Shown here: one piece after another, positions 34,162 to 44,387 of the stretch
Layout: every line of letters begins with the position of its first letter
How positions within the stretch are numbered: the stretch's first letter is position 1
Source: an uncultured Flavobacteriaceae bacterium
GTDB taxonomy: Bacteria; Bacteroidota; Bacteroidia; Flavobacteriales; Flavobacteriaceae
Assembly (NCBI GenBank): GCA_947503005.1
Contig: CANNCA010000005.1
Coordinates: 62,001 to 126,000 of the forward strand
Reading direction: 5' to 3'
Length of the DNA: 64,000 nucleotides
The notes under the pieces: generated by a model
Database searches by the model: none
What the model saw: the letters and a program-made list of their open reading frames with translations, nothing else
Told to the model about the DNA's origin: nothing
Translations under genes and position numbers: made by a program

Positions 34162-34753
34162 TGTACTTATCGTTTAACCCTTTTCCATCAACGATCATAG
34201 GAAGTATTTTCTCCAGTCTTGAAAGTTTGGTCTTTTCCTGTTTGGCATTGGTGATGTACTCTGAATATTCCTTTTTGTTGTAGGGGGATAATTTTTTAAA
34301 AGCTTCGTTAGCAATGGCGTTATTGCTCAAGGCATCTTTTAATAAATTAGGAACAATAACTTCAATAGACCTTGTTTTTTTCGGAATCAATTTCAAACCC
34401 CTCTTTTGGTTTTCCATTGCTTCGTTTATATAGCCTAATACTTTTGTTTTGTTAATTTCCTCCTTAGTATAAAACTTCCAATGACGCATGGCCTGTGTTT
34501 TACCCTCCTGTGCATTTTCAAGAACACCAAGTGGATCGCTAAGGAATACCCCATTGAAAAACCATATTCCAAAATGTTTTTTGAATTTACAAATGGCCAT
34601 AACGTTTTTACCACCTAAAGTATAAGTAGGAAACATCCATTTAAAGGTTTCTTCCATTTTAGTTTTAAGCGCAATATCTCGAAGCATACAAATAGCTTCC
34701 CTGAAGTGATGTTCTTCTGAGAAATATCGTTCTATTTTTTCTGATTTTTCCAT
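34154..34753 (-). CDS. YdeI/DUF1801 family protein
   Basis: A 199-residue protein of the YdeI/OmpD-associated group. The DUF1801 part (about 10-120) contains EETFKWMFPTYTLGGKNVM and FKKHFGIWFFNG; the YdeI-type tail has FKKLSPYNKKEYSEYI and AKQEKTKLSRLEKIL. The fold is related to iron chaperone frataxin in some members, but the role here is unknown. It is cytoplasmic. It is convergent with yajC with overlapping termination signals. Confidence 0.82.
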   Translation of the reverse strand: MEKSEKIERYFSEEHHFREAICMLRDIALKTKMEETFKWMFPTYTLGGKNVMAICKFKKHFGIWFFNGVFLSDPLGVLENAQEGKTQAMRHWKFYTKEEINKTKVLGYINEAMENQKRGLKLIPKKTRSIEVIVPNLLKDALSNNAIANEAFKKLSPYNKKEYSEYITNAKQEKTKLSRLEKILPMIVDGKGLNDKYKK

Positions 34754-34811
34754 AGTTGAATTAGCTTATCAAGCAAACCAGAATAATTGATTATTTTTCA
34801 AAAATTTCCAA

Positions 34812-36041
34812 TCAAAAATCTCGATTTCCAACAAGTTCGCAAATTTTTACGATAACTTCAACCGCTTTTTGCATACTTTCTACAGGTACGTACTCATATT
34901 TTCCATGGAAATTGTGTCCTCCGGCAAAAATGTTTGGGCAGGGGAGTCCCTTAAAACTGAGTTGTGAACCATCGGTGCCTCCTCGAATGGGTTTAATGAT
35001 CGGGTCGATTCCAAGTGATTCCATAGCTTGTTTTGCAATTTCCACTATATGAAATACTGGTTCGACTTTTTCTCGCATGTTAAAGTACTGATCTTTTAAT
35101 TCCATCGTAATGCAATCACCATATGTGTTATTCAAATTGGACACAATATCATTTAGCAGTTTTTTTCTACGCTGAAATTGGACCTCATCATGATCACGAA
35201 TAATCAGCTCAAACTCGGCATGCTCTATTTCACCCTTCATGCTATGAACATGAAAAAAACCTTCACGACCTGACGTGTTTTGGGGAGTTTCTTCCGGTGG
35301 AAGTATCGACACGAATTCGTTCGCTATACTTATGGCATTCACCATTTTTCCTTTTGCATAACCTGGATGTACACTCGTGCCCTTAATGATAACTTTTGCG
35401 CTCGCTGCATTAAAATTCTCATATTCCAGCTCTCCCACTTGGCTTCCGTCCATGGTATATGCCCATTCGGCCCCAAATTTTTCAACATCGAATTTATGGG
35501 CACCCCTTCCTATTTCTTCATCAGGTGTAAAACCGACCCTTATTTTACCATGCTCGATTTCAGGATGAGTAATAAGATATTCCATGGCTGTAATAATTTC
35601 GGCAATACCCGCTTTGTCATCCGCACCTAATAGGGTGGTCCCATCGGTTGTAATCAAGGTTTGGCCTTGATACTGTACTAGGTCGTCAAAGTAAAATGGG
35701 GACAGCACAATTTTTTTGTCCAGATTCAAAACAACATCACCCCCGTCATAATTTTCCACGATTTTTGGTTTCACATTGGTTCCTGAGAAATCAGGAGTAG
35801 TGTCAAAATGCGATATGAACCCAATTACAGGAACCTCTTTATCTACGTTACTTGGTAACGTGGCCATAATATAGGCGTTATCGTCTATGGTAACCTCTAT
35901 CATGCCTATTTCCTTTAGTTCCTCTACCAATTTATAGGCAAGGTCCCATTGTTTTTCGGTACTTGGAGTTGTTTCTGAACTAGGGTCACTTTGAGTATCG
36001 ATTTTGACGTATCTTAAAAACCGGTCCATTAACTGTTGCAT
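34812..36041 (-). CDS. pepT: Peptidase T (tripeptidase)
   Basis: A 409-residue M20B zinc aminopeptidase that removes the N-terminal residue of tripeptides in the cytoplasm. Metal ligands are in FISHFDTTPD (His, with supporting Asp), LGADDKAG (bridging Asp), TPDEEIGRG (catalytic Glu pair), YTMDGS (Asp) and AGGHNFHGKYE (His). The dimerisation domain is residues 205-310. Length and motif set are diagnostic. It is divergent from a small secreted protein gene. Confidence 0.95.
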   Translation of the reverse strand: MQQLMDRFLRYVKIDTQSDPSSETTPSTEKQWDLAYKLVEELKEIGMIEVTIDDNAYIMATLPSNVDKEVPVIGFISHFDTTPDFSGTNVKPKIVENYDGGDVVLNLDKKIVLSPFYFDDLVQYQGQTLITTDGTTLLGADDKAGIAEIITAMEYLITHPEIEHGKIRVGFTPDEEIGRGAHKFDVEKFGAEWAYTMDGSQVGELEYENFNAASAKVIIKGTSVHPGYAKGKMVNAISIANEFVSILPPEETPQNTSGREGFFHVHSMKGEIEHAEFELIIRDHDEVQFQRRKKLLNDIVSNLNNTYGDCITMELKDQYFNMREKVEPVFHIVEIAKQAMESLGIDPIIKPIRGGTDGSQLSFKGLPCPNIFAGGHNFHGKYEYVPVESMQKAVEVIVKICELVGNRDF

Positions 36042-36100
36042 TGGTATAATTTTTAATTGAAAAAACTGTTATTAACAAACAAGTATACGAATCTATTGTG

Positions 36101-36544
36101 ATGAATGTAAAAGCTTTTGTATCGGTTTTGTTTTTTTCGTCTTTCGCTTTTTTAGGAAGTGCCCAAGATTGCACCTTGGATATAGGAGGAAAAAACACGG
36201 AAACCTTAATTGAGGTCTTTCAACTTAATGAAGCGCAAATAGCCCAAATGGAAACCCTGAGTTCGACCTTGGCTTTAACGAACAAGGCATTGGAAGATGA
36301 TATTCAAAAACTGTTCGATTCGCACCCGCAGAGCACAACGGAGGAACTTACGATGTTGGCCGATAAGTATAGAGTGCTTCAACAAAAGATGGTCAATGCT
36401 TCTTGGGAAGCTGACAAAAGGTTTCTCATGATTTTCAATGAACGTCAGTATGAACGTTATTTACAACTTTGCAATGAGGCTGTTCGACTACCTATAAAAG
36501 TAATTCCAAAGGGCATTAAAGATAGCATTACCGACCCGGAATAA
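36101..36544 (+). CDS. Small secreted helical protein, Spy/CpxP-like in character
   Basis: A 147-residue protein with signal peptide [21 protein letters not shown]. The ATG at 36101 is preferred over the GTG one codon before. The mature protein is predicted nearly all helical ([20 protein letters not shown] and [17 protein letters not shown]). The second segment resembles the LTxxQ-type motif of periplasmic Spy/CpxP chaperones, but the match is loose. Function is unknown; it is probably periplasmic. Confidence 0.65.
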   Translation: MNVKAFVSVLFFSSFAFLGSAQDCTLDIGGKNTETLIEVFQLNEAQIAQMETLSSTLALTNKALEDDIQKLFDSHPQSTTEELTMLADKYRVLQQKMVNASWEADKRFLMIFNERQYERYLQLCNEAVRLPIKVIPKGIKDSITDPE

Positions 36545-36635
36545 TTGTCAACCGAAATCTGTTAATAAAATACGCTCAACTAGGGAATACACTGGGACTT
36601 CAGTTTGTACATTTACCGAAATTCTCCTGAAATTC

Positions 36636-37673
36636 ATGTATAAAATCCTCGTACGGCCATGGCTTTTTCTACTAAATGCGGAAAAGGCGCACTATTTTAC
36701 GTTCTCATTGGTTCGCGTTTTGTCAAATATTGGTTTTTCAGGACTATTCAGATTTCTGTATGTTGTAAAGGACAAAAGATTGGAAAGGGAGGTTTTCGGA
36801 TTAAAGTTTGACAATCCAGTTGGTTTAGCCGCTGGTTTTGACAAAAATGCCCAACTCTTCAACGAATTTTCCAATTTTGGTTTTGGTTTTGTTGAAATAG
36901 GAACCCTCACCCCAAAACCTCAAGAAGGTAATCCTAAACCACGTTTGTTTCGGTTGAAGTCAGATGAGGCGGTTATCAATCGTATGGGTTTTAATAACTC
37001 AGGTGTTTTTGATGCTGTAGAACGACTGAAAAAGGAGCATCGGGTATTGATCGGCGGTAATATTGGAAAGAATAAGGTTACACCCAATGACAAGGCAATC
37101 AAGGACTATCTTATCTGTTTCGATGCGCTGTTCGACCATGTTGATTATTTTGCCGTGAACGTGAGTTCGCCCAACACGCCGGGACTCAGAGAACTACAGG
37201 ACAAGGAACCACTCACCGCGTTATTGACCGAATTAAAAAAAGAAAACGAAAAATACGCCCTAAAAAAAGAAGTCAAAGAGAAACCAATACTTTTAAAGAT
37301 AGCACCTGATTTGACCGATAGTCAATTAATGGATATTATTTGGATTGTTGAAACAACAGGTATTAATGGTGTTATTGCAACCAACACAACAATTAGTCGT
37401 GACAACCTAAAATCTGATTTGGTACATACTGAAGAGAAGGGTGGTTTGAGTGGAAAACCTTTGACCAATAGAAGTACCGAGGTCATCCGTTTTCTGTCCG
37501 AAAAGAGTGGTAAAGCCTTCCCGATTATCGGAGTTGGCGGAATTCACTCTCCAAAAGATGCATTGGACAAATTGGAGGCAGGCGCTGACTTGGTACAATT
37601 GTATACGGGTTTTATTTATGAAGGCCCTTCTCTGGTAAAAAATATCAATAAAGCAATTTTAAAAAGGTACTAA
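36636..37673 (+). CDS. pyrD: Dihydroorotate dehydrogenase (quinone), class 2
   Basis: A 345-residue FMN enzyme that oxidises dihydroorotate to orotate in pyrimidine synthesis, passing electrons to the quinone pool. The N-terminal hydrophobic helices (1-45) anchor it to the membrane, which marks class 2. [13 protein letters not shown] binds FMN, and [14 protein letters not shown] includes the catalytic serine. GVGGI and [10 protein letters not shown] complete the FMN phosphate site. It has no clear operon partner; LysE and HMG-CoA lyase follow after a reverse gene. Confidence 0.95.
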   Translation: MYKILVRPWLFLLNAEKAHYFTFSLVRVLSNIGFSGLFRFLYVVKDKRLEREVFGLKFDNPVGLAAGFDKNAQLFNEFSNFGFGFVEIGTLTPKPQEGNPKPRLFRLKSDEAVINRMGFNNSGVFDAVERLKKEHRVLIGGNIGKNKVTPNDKAIKDYLICFDALFDHVDYFAVNVSSPNTPGLRELQDKEPLTALLTELKKENEKYALKKEVKEKPILLKIAPDLTDSQLMDIIWIVETTGINGVIATNTTISRDNLKSDLVHTEEKGGLSGKPLTNRSTEVIRFLSEKSGKAFPIIGVGGIHSPKDALDKLEAGADLVQLYTGFIYEGPSLVKNINKAILKRY

Positions 37674-37737
37674 GTACAAAGTTTGGGTTGCTAATGTATA
37701 ACCACCTTGAAAACTATAGTTGATTGCAAACTGGCAT

Positions 37738-38160
37738 TTACTTCGTCCAGTAGTCGATTACTAAGACATCATCTAAATGGGGTCCTAAAACCTGGACCAA
37801 TGCCTTGTGGTCAGGGTGAGGTAAGTAAACCGCTCTGTCTTCCTCACTTTTGAAGGTCAAAAAGAAACAGTGGGTGAACCCTTTTTCTAATCCTTCAGGG
37901 CTATTGTTCAATCCCCATTCGTAACCAGCTATCTCAGATATTTTAGACGGTAGTGCTGAGAAGGCGTCCTGTACTTTGGTGATATCCTTTTCCGAGGTAC
38001 CTTCTTTGAACTTGAAAAGGACAACATGTCTCAATAGACTATCAGTTTCCATAGTATTTGTTTGTAAAACCTGTTTTGAATTTGAGTCCCAGTTTTTGGC
38101 AACAAAACTTACTGATACCAATGCGACAAAGAGAGCTAGTGAGAGAACTTTGGTTTTCAT
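37738..38160 (-). CDS. Secreted Dabb (stress-responsive A/B barrel) protein
   Basis: A 140-residue protein with a signal peptide (KTKVLSLALFVALVSVSFVA) followed by one Dabb domain (about 42-139). LLRHVVLFKFKEGTSE, the GLEKGFTHCFFLTF block and PHPDHKALVQ are typical. These ferredoxin-like barrels dimerise; roles range from polyketide cyclisation to stress response. Export to the periplasm is the distinctive point. The function is not known. Confidence 0.88.
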   Translation of the reverse strand: MKTKVLSLALFVALVSVSFVAKNWDSNSKQVLQTNTMETDSLLRHVVLFKFKEGTSEKDITKVQDAFSALPSKISEIAGYEWGLNNSPEGLEKGFTHCFFLTFKSEEDRAVYLPHPDHKALVQVLGPHLDDVLVIDYWTK

Positions 38161-38243
38161 AGTGAATGAATTTTTGGTAAGGTATAAAAAATGAGGTTAG
38201 CTGCAACGGAATTTGTATTTTTCGAATCTAACGCCTTCTCAAT

Positions 38244-38870
38244 TTGAAGTACGAGATTTTAATTACTTTTATGGGTGCTACGGCCGCTCTTGCTATTTCC
38301 CCCGGGCCCGACAACATTTATGTGCTCATGCAGAGTATCACAAATGGAAAGAAATATGGTTTGGCAACAGTTGCCGGACTCATCTCTGGATGCCTTGTTC
38401 ATACGACGCTTTTAGCCTTTGGGGTATCGGTAATTATCAAGGAGAACGAACGATTGTTTTTCATAATAAAACTTTTTGGAGCCATCTATCTTTTGTTTTT
38501 GGCGTATGAAGTTTATAGAAGTACGGGCGACATAAGCTTTTCGGAAGAAGGAGTTCCGAAGAAAGGATTGGGACAACTATTTCGACAAGGATTTATCATG
38601 AATGTTTTGAATCCGAAGGTGACTATATTTTTTTTGGCTTTCTTTCCAGGCTTTCTCTTTAGTAACGAACTCAACACTGTGATACAATTTTATGTTTTGG
38701 GGCTGTTGTTCATGTTCGTTTCTGCCATTATTTTTAGTCTGATTGCAGTTCTATCAGGCATGATTTCAGAATATATTCGAGGGAATTCTAAAATCGGTGT
38801 TTATTTAAAATGGATGCAAATAGTTGTCTTCGTTGGTATTGCGGTGTACCTGTTACTATCCGATAAATAG
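38244..38870 (+). CDS. LysE/RhtB family amino acid exporter
   Basis: A 208-residue inner-membrane exporter with about six helices. ISPGPDNIYVLMQSITNGKK at the N-terminus is the LysE family signature, followed by GLISGCLVHTTLLAFGVS and the central FRQGFIMNVLNPK motif. Members export lysine, arginine, homoserine or threonine; the substrate cannot be told from sequence alone. It is 33 bases before the HMG-CoA lyase gene, and joint transcription is likely. Confidence 0.9.
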   Translation: MKYEILITFMGATAALAISPGPDNIYVLMQSITNGKKYGLATVAGLISGCLVHTTLLAFGVSVIIKENERLFFIIKLFGAIYLLFLAYEVYRSTGDISFSEEGVPKKGLGQLFRQGFIMNVLNPKVTIFFLAFFPGFLFSNELNTVIQFYVLGLLFMFVSAIIFSLIAVLSGMISEYIRGNSKIGVYLKWMQIVVFVGIAVYLLLSDK

Positions 38871-38903
38871 TAGTAATTTTATTTTCGAAAACAGTTGATT
38901 TGA

Positions 38904-39767
38904 ATGTCGGAAAAAGTCAAGATCATTGAATGTCCAAGAGATGCCATGCAAGGCATTAAGACTTTCATTCCAACGGAGGAAAAAGTACGTTACATCCAAT
39001 CGTTGTTAGGATGTGGTTTTGATACGATAGACTTCGGAAGTTTTGTGTCTCCTAAAGCCATCCCTCAAATGGTTGATACCGCTGAGGTTTTGTCCGCATT
39101 AGACCTATCCGAAACCAAAAGCAAATTATTGGCCATAGTTGCCAATGTTCGAGGAGCTGAAGATGCAACGAACCACGAGGAAATAAATTATCTGGGATTT
39201 CCTTTCTCAATTTCCGAGAACTTTCAGATGCGTAATACGCATAAGACCATAGAAGAATCGGTAGATACACTCCAGGAAATTTTTAATATTGCCGATTCTT
39301 ATGGTAAACAAGTAGTCACCTATATCTCGATGGGATTCGGGAATCCGTACGGTGACCCATGGAGTGTCGAAGTAGTGGGGGAGTGGACCGAAAAATTAGC
39401 CGAAATGGGAGCGCGTATTCTTTCACTTTCCGATACGGTGGGAACATCCGATCCTGAAACGATTGAGTACTTGTTTTCTAATCTTATTCCAAAATATCCT
39501 GAAATCGAATTTGGGGCTCACCTACATACGACCCCCACGAAATGGCATGAGAAGGTTGATGCCGCCTACAAATCGGGTTGTCGCAGGTTCGATGGGGCCG
39601 TTCAAGGTTTTGGTGGCTGCCCGATGGCGAAAGACGAGCTTACCGGAAACATGCCTACGGAGAAAATGCTTTCGTACTTCAATGCGGCAAAAGTGGATTC
39701 GGGAGTCAATTGGTTGGTTTTTGAGGCAGCTTATAATAAGGCTTCGGAATTGTTTTCTGCGTATTAA
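38904..39767 (+). CDS. Hydroxymethylglutaryl-CoA lyase
   Basis: A 287-residue TIM-barrel enzyme splitting HMG-CoA into acetyl-CoA and acetoacetate, the last step of leucine degradation. IECPRDAMQG supplies the catalytic Arg and metal Asp. DFGSFVSPKAIPQM, SDTVGTS and GAHLHTTP (metal histidines) are all present. The active-site loop GGCPMAKDELTGN keeps the catalytic cysteine. The N-terminal motif differs from the common EVGPRDGLQ form, as is usual for the Bacteroidota branch. No other leucine catabolic genes are adjacent. Confidence 0.9.
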   Translation: MSEKVKIIECPRDAMQGIKTFIPTEEKVRYIQSLLGCGFDTIDFGSFVSPKAIPQMVDTAEVLSALDLSETKSKLLAIVANVRGAEDATNHEEINYLGFPFSISENFQMRNTHKTIEESVDTLQEIFNIADSYGKQVVTYISMGFGNPYGDPWSVEVVGEWTEKLAEMGARILSLSDTVGTSDPETIEYLFSNLIPKYPEIEFGAHLHTTPTKWHEKVDAAYKSGCRRFDGAVQGFGGCPMAKDELTGNMPTEKMLSYFNAAKVDSGVNWLVFEAAYNKASELFSAY

Positions 39768-39854
39768 TTTACATTTTCCCTCTCTAAAATTGCAGAGGCC
39801 ATTTTATTAAAGTGTTTTATAATTTCAGGCATGAAACTTTCAAAAGTAGGGTAT

Positions 39855-40367
39855 TCATTTCCACCAACCTTTATGTTTTCTAATATAAATTATCTGTCCC
39901 GTATGATAGGCATTATGTGAAGACATAGTTAAAAGGTCGGAAGCCCATTCGGACAAATCCTTTTCATTTGCTTTTTCAGTGAATATTTCCAATTCAGTTT
40001 GAACACTGTCCAATTTAATAACAAGGTTTTTCCATTCCTTTTCGTTGTATATTTTAAAAGTTGTGTCATTGTCCATCTCAAAGTTCGAAAAGTCCTCTCC
40101 TTTAAAAGCTCTTAGTTGCATTTCATTCCAAAAGGTTAGATGAGAAACGAGTTCTCCTATTGAATGGTTTTCCGTACTGTCTTTCCAATTCGATTGTTGA
40201 GCAGAAAGTTCATTTACGGCCATTTTAGTGGGAACGAACCAATTTTCGTCATTATGCGAGTATTTTAATTGTTGTACAAGTAATGATTTCACATTCGGTT
40301 CAACAGTTCTTTCTGAGCAGTTCAAGATCAATAGTCCAAATCCTACCAGGGTTAAAATATTTTTCAT
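39855..40367 (-). CDS. DinB-fold lipoprotein
   Basis: A 170-residue protein with a lipoprotein-type signal (KNILTLVGFGLLILNC, Cys17). The mature part is a DinB four-helix bundle: SIGELVSHLTFWNEMQLRAF carries the first His, and SSHNAYHTGQIIYIRK the pair at the C-terminus, the triad used for metal binding. Surface or periplasmic anchoring is unusual for this mostly cytoplasmic fold. Substrate and role are unknown. It is the second DinB-fold gene in the window, not closely related to the first. Confidence 0.85.
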   Translation of the reverse strand: MKNILTLVGFGLLILNCSERTVEPNVKSLLVQQLKYSHNDENWFVPTKMAVNELSAQQSNWKDSTENHSIGELVSHLTFWNEMQLRAFKGEDFSNFEMDNDTTFKIYNEKEWKNLVIKLDSVQTELEIFTEKANEKDLSEWASDLLTMSSHNAYHTGQIIYIRKHKGWWK

Positions 40368-40470
40368 AGTTCTGAAATTTTGAAAGAATAGTATGCAATA
40401 TCACTTTAAAAACACCAAGTACATGCCGGGCGCTTTCATTTTACATAAGCCAAACTAAGGCACTATTTTC

Positions 40471-42690
40471 CTAATACCGTAATTCGATTCCCCCAAAGAG
40501 GCTAAAGGGCAATCCGGGTCTGAGTCCGGCCGGCACTCTTGCCACTGCGTAGTTTTCATCTAATAAATTCATCGCATTGAGTGTTAAGGCGATATGTTCA
40601 TTGTAACGGTATTTTCCTCCCAGATCAAGAACGATGTTCGAAGCCACTTTTTCGTTTTCGGGAATCGCTCCATTGCCCGCCTTTGTTCGGAAAGCTCCGT
40701 TAAAACGACCGCTAAAATTGATTTCGAAGTCTTTGTGTTCCAAAGACACCGCAGCGTTTAACTGGTGCTTAGAAAGATACGGTAGTTTGTCACCAATATT
40801 AACTTCTCCCCAAATGTCATTTTGGCTACCGAAACTATTTAAGAATTCGGTATCGGTGAGTGTATAACCGAAAGTTACGGGCAAGATGTATTTTTCTGAA
40901 TTCGGTAAAAGATTATAATTCAATAAAACTTCAAGGCCTTGTACTTTGACGTCGCCGGCATTAAACTGGTCTAAAGAACCGGTACCACCTGTTGCTGCAA
41001 AATCGCTTCCTAGTAAATTGCTGTAATCATTGTAGAATCCTACGACTTCCCCAGTGAAGCCACCATAAGAAAAACGAGTACCTAGTTCATAGTTTGAGCT
41101 TTCCTCAGGTTCTTCTCCTATTTGATTGCTTGGAGGGGAAAATCCCTTATGAATTCCACCGAAAAGTGAAATGTTTTGAAAATTGTAGTTAAAACCTATT
41201 CCGGGAATAAAAACATCGACCTTGTTTTCCCTTTCAGAAAGGTCGGTTCCTAATCTGGTTACGTCGTTTCTACCGTAATCGGCCCTTCCTAAGGAAATAT
41301 TCTCATAACGTATACCCGGTGTCAAGGTCAGGTTTTTATACTTCATTTTGTACAAGGCATACGATGAAAATGCACGAGCGTCACTTATTCTATTGGCATC
41401 GGTACCCCGTATTCCGGCTTCGGTCAGCACCATGGTGCCATTGGTAATGCCATAGTTGTCGACCCATTGAAAACGGTCTTCTTCGTCAAAATGGTAACGA
41501 AGGCCTACCTCTATATCGTGAAAGGTATTCTCGCCGGTCCAATGATAGTCAAGTTTCGTTTGAACTCCTGTAGAAAGGTAATCTCTATTGTTTGCTTTCA
41601 CAGCGAGAAAATCGTCAGTCGTACTGTTAACACTCCCGTTTACAAGATTGAAAAACGAGGAGAGGCCTATTGGGTTTTCTAGAATGCCTGCTATACCTTC
41701 ACGCTGACCACCAACGGTCACATCGTTTAATTTGTACCAATTTCTACTAAATCCGTTGTAGTAGCCGACCGTTGTGATTCTGAAATAATCGCTGAATTTT
41801 AGGGTATGCGTACCCATAAACTGTATATGTTTAGTATTCATCTGGTCGGCCTGAGAACCGGCGTATCGACGAAATGGGCTGGCTTCAAAATCGGACTCCG
41901 TTAGCCCCAAATAGGTTTCGTCTGAAATCTCATCGGAGTATTGAAATTTCAGTTCGAATTCTTGACCGATAGGGGCATCGGGATTCGTTTTAACCCTGAA
42001 TTTAGCTACAAAGTCGTTTTTGTCGAACCCAGTATCGGCACCATTGTCAAGTTGTTTGAAGCCATTTGAATTGTAGTTCAGGTATTCTACGGAATAACCA
42101 AAATTGTTCCTACTATCACCTAATTGTACGTGTAAACGACCACTTTGAAAACTACCGTAACTCGAGTTGAGAAAGATGCCAAAGGTGTCGGGTATTTCGG
42201 TGGAAAGCATATTGATGGCACCACCCGTGGTATAAGGGCCGTATTGTACCTGACTACTTCCTTTTAAAATTTCGACCGATTGCATACGGGCAATCGTGGG
42301 AAAGTAATAGGCGGAAGGTGCGCTGTAAGGAGCCGGTGCGATAAGCACGCCGTCTTCCATCAAAGATATCTTAGAACTCCGTTCCGGTGATGTTCCGCGA
42401 AGGCTAATGTTCGGTCGCAGTCCGTAACCATCTTCTTCATAGACGTTTACCCCTGGAACAGATCGAAGGGTTCTATTGACATCGGTATAATTGAATTTTT
42501 TTATCTCTTTTGGAGAAATATAATAGGCCGAACCCGTTCTGTTCTCCGCCTCGAACTTACTGCCCAGAATCATCTTGGCTGAAAGCACGACTTCGTTCAA
42601 GTGTATTGAATCCATGGGTTTTGTGGCGGGTTGTTGTGCGAGAAGGTGGAATGAAAACAATAGAAATCCGAAAGTAATTTTATCGTACAT
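40471..42690 (-). CDS. TonB-dependent outer-membrane receptor, FecA-like
   Basis: A 739-residue receptor with a signal peptide (FGFLLFSFHLLAQ). The plug domain (about 30-160) includes TLRSVPGVNVYEEDGYGLRP, SLRGTSPERSS and APAPYSAPSAYYFP, a block shared with ferric citrate receptors. The 22-strand barrel fills the rest and ends in FSLFGGIELRY with the terminal aromatic residue. It likely imports an iron chelate. No SusD partner or FecIR regulators are nearby, so it is a lone receptor. It has a good promoter with an adjacent palindrome. Confidence 0.92.
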   Translation of the reverse strand: MYDKITFGFLLFSFHLLAQQPATKPMDSIHLNEVVLSAKMILGSKFEAENRTGSAYYISPKEIKKFNYTDVNRTLRSVPGVNVYEEDGYGLRPNISLRGTSPERSSKISLMEDGVLIAPAPYSAPSAYYFPTIARMQSVEILKGSSQVQYGPYTTGGAINMLSTEIPDTFGIFLNSSYGSFQSGRLHVQLGDSRNNFGYSVEYLNYNSNGFKQLDNGADTGFDKNDFVAKFRVKTNPDAPIGQEFELKFQYSDEISDETYLGLTESDFEASPFRRYAGSQADQMNTKHIQFMGTHTLKFSDYFRITTVGYYNGFSRNWYKLNDVTVGGQREGIAGILENPIGLSSFFNLVNGSVNSTTDDFLAVKANNRDYLSTGVQTKLDYHWTGENTFHDIEVGLRYHFDEEDRFQWVDNYGITNGTMVLTEAGIRGTDANRISDARAFSSYALYKMKYKNLTLTPGIRYENISLGRADYGRNDVTRLGTDLSERENKVDVFIPGIGFNYNFQNISLFGGIHKGFSPPSNQIGEEPEESSNYELGTRFSYGGFTGEVVGFYNDYSNLLGSDFAATGGTGSLDQFNAGDVKVQGLEVLLNYNLLPNSEKYILPVTFGYTLTDTEFLNSFGSQNDIWGEVNIGDKLPYLSKHQLNAAVSLEHKDFEINFSGRFNGAFRTKAGNGAIPENEKVASNIVLDLGGKYRYNEHIALTLNAMNLLDENYAVARVPAGLRPGLPFSLFGGIELRY

Positions 42691-42719
42691 TTTATTTAGA
42701 CTTATTTAAAATAACAATG

Positions 42720-42769
42720 CAAATGTAAAACGTAGTTCGGAAATTACAAAGCTTATTTAGAATAAATAA
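42720..42769 (-). promoter_or_regulatory. Promoter and candidate metal-regulator operator of the receptor gene
   Basis: On the minus strand TTG (42747-42749) and TACATTTG (42720-42727) with a 19-base spacer match the Bacteroidota consensus exactly. Abutting the -33 element is the perfect palindrome TTATTTA-GAA-TAAATAA (42753-42769). Related TTATTTA units recur at 42692-42714 near the start codon. Placement suggests a Fur/DtxR-like operator, which is inference. Confidence 0.6.
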
Positions 42770-42877
42770 AAATAAGATTGCGTTAGTTTTTTGTTATCAG
42801 TGAGTTAAGTATGAAGTTTAACATTTACCTATTTTCTACGTGTTTGTTCATCCGTCGAATGGCTAACAAAAAAACCG

Positions 42878-42885
42878 TACATTTG
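42878..42885 (+). promoter_or_regulatory. -7 element of guaB
   Basis: TACATTTG matches TAnnTTTG, 23 bases before the guaB ATG. The expected -33 TTG is missing. Confidence 0.45.
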
Positions 42886-42908
42886 CACGCAATTAATCCT
42901 TAATTGCC

Positions 42909-44381
42909 ATGCAAGCCCACCTTGATAAAATTGTTGGAGAAGGTCTTACTTACGATGACGTACTCCTAGTTCCTGCTTTTTCCGAAGTCCTTCCTAGAGA
43001 AGTCAACATTCAAACAAAATTCACGCGTAATATTACCATCAACGTTCCTATTGTATCCGCAGCGATGGATACCGTGACAGAATCTAGTATGGCCATTGCC
43101 ATTGCTCAAGAAGGAGGCATCGGAGTGCTGCACAAAAACATGACCATTGAGCAGCAAGCTATAAAGGTCCGTAAAGTCAAACGTGCAGAGAGTGGCATGA
43201 TATTAGATCCAGTGACCATGCCTTTGGATTCTAAAGTAGGCGATGCCAAGGCCAATATGAAGGAACATAGTATTGGGGGAATTCCGATTGTAGATGATGC
43301 GGGTAAATTGATCGGTATCGTTACCAATCGCGATTTGCGATTTGAAAAGAATAATGAAAGACCGATTTCTGAAGTAATGACCTCTGAAAATTTGGTTACG
43401 GCAGCTGAAGGAACATCTTTATCTGAGGCCGAGGATATATTGCAAGAGCACAAAATTGAAAAGCTACCAGTAGTCGATAAGGGTAATAAGTTGGTTGGTT
43501 TGATAACCTTTCGTGATATTACCAAGCTCACTCAAAAACCTATGGCAAATAAAGACCAATATGGTAGATTGCGTGTTGCGGCAGCTTTAGGAGTGACCGG
43601 GGATGCCGTGGATAGAGCAGAAGCTTTGGTCAATGCAGGAGTGGATGCAGTGGTAATCGATACAGCTCACGGTCATACAAAAGGGGTCGTCAAGGTATTG
43701 AAAGAGGTAAAAGGTAAATTTCCTGACTTGGAAGTTATAGTTGGTAATATCGCTACTGGAGAAGCGGCAAAATATTTGGTGGAAGCGGGAGCGGATGCTG
43801 TAAAAGTCGGGATAGGACCGGGTTCAATTTGCACAACAAGAGTAGTTGCGGGAGTAGGTTTTCCACAATTTTCTGCAGTATTGCAGGTTGCCGCAGCAAT
43901 CAAAGGAAGCGGGGTTCCGGTAATTGCCGATGGTGGAATACGTTATACCGGTGACATACCCAAAGCAATTGCAGCTGGTGCGGATACGGTTATGTTAGGT
44001 TCACTTTTGGCAGGAACAAAAGAATCTCCAGGTGAAACTATTATTTATGAGGGGCGCAAGTTCAAATCATACCGCGGTATGGGTTCCGTTGAGGCCATGA
44101 AACAAGGCTCAAAAGACCGTTATTTTCAAGATGTGGAAGACGATATCAAAAAACTGGTTCCAGAAGGAATTGTGGGTCGTGTACCGTATAAAGGGGATCT
44201 TTATGAAAGCATCCATCAATTTGTAGGTGGCCTGAGAGCCGGTATGGGCTATTGTGGTGCAAAGGATATTGCTGCCTTACAAAATACAGGTCGTTTTGTT
44301 AAGATTACCGCCAGCGGTATCAATGAAAGCCACCCACATGACGTTACGATTACCAAAGAGTCGCCTAACTATAGTCGATAA
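42909..44381 (+). CDS. guaB: IMP dehydrogenase
   Basis: A 490-residue enzyme oxidising IMP to XMP, the committed step of GMP synthesis. The TIM barrel is interrupted by two CBS domains (about 95-205) that bind adenine or guanine nucleotides for allosteric control. The active-site loop [17 protein letters not shown] carries the catalytic Cys, and [11 protein letters not shown] the flap. [11 protein letters not shown] is the Arg-containing mobile flap. It is followed after six bases by a methyltransferase, likely in the same transcript. Confidence 0.96.
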   Translation: MQAHLDKIVGEGLTYDDVLLVPAFSEVLPREVNIQTKFTRNITINVPIVSAAMDTVTESSMAIAIAQEGGIGVLHKNMTIEQQAIKVRKVKRAESGMILDPVTMPLDSKVGDAKANMKEHSIGGIPIVDDAGKLIGIVTNRDLRFEKNNERPISEVMTSENLVTAAEGTSLSEAEDILQEHKIEKLPVVDKGNKLVGLITFRDITKLTQKPMANKDQYGRLRVAAALGVTGDAVDRAEALVNAGVDAVVIDTAHGHTKGVVKVLKEVKGKFPDLEVIVGNIATGEAAKYLVEAGADAVKVGIGPGSICTTRVVAGVGFPQFSAVLQVAAAIKGSGVPVIADGGIRYTGDIPKAIAAGADTVMLGSLLAGTKESPGETIIYEGRKFKSYRGMGSVEAMKQGSKDRYFQDVEDDIKKLVPEGIVGRVPYKGDLYESIHQFVGGLRAGMGYCGAKDIAALQNTGRFVKITASGINESHPHDVTITKESPNYSR

Positions 44382-44387
44382 TCAGAT

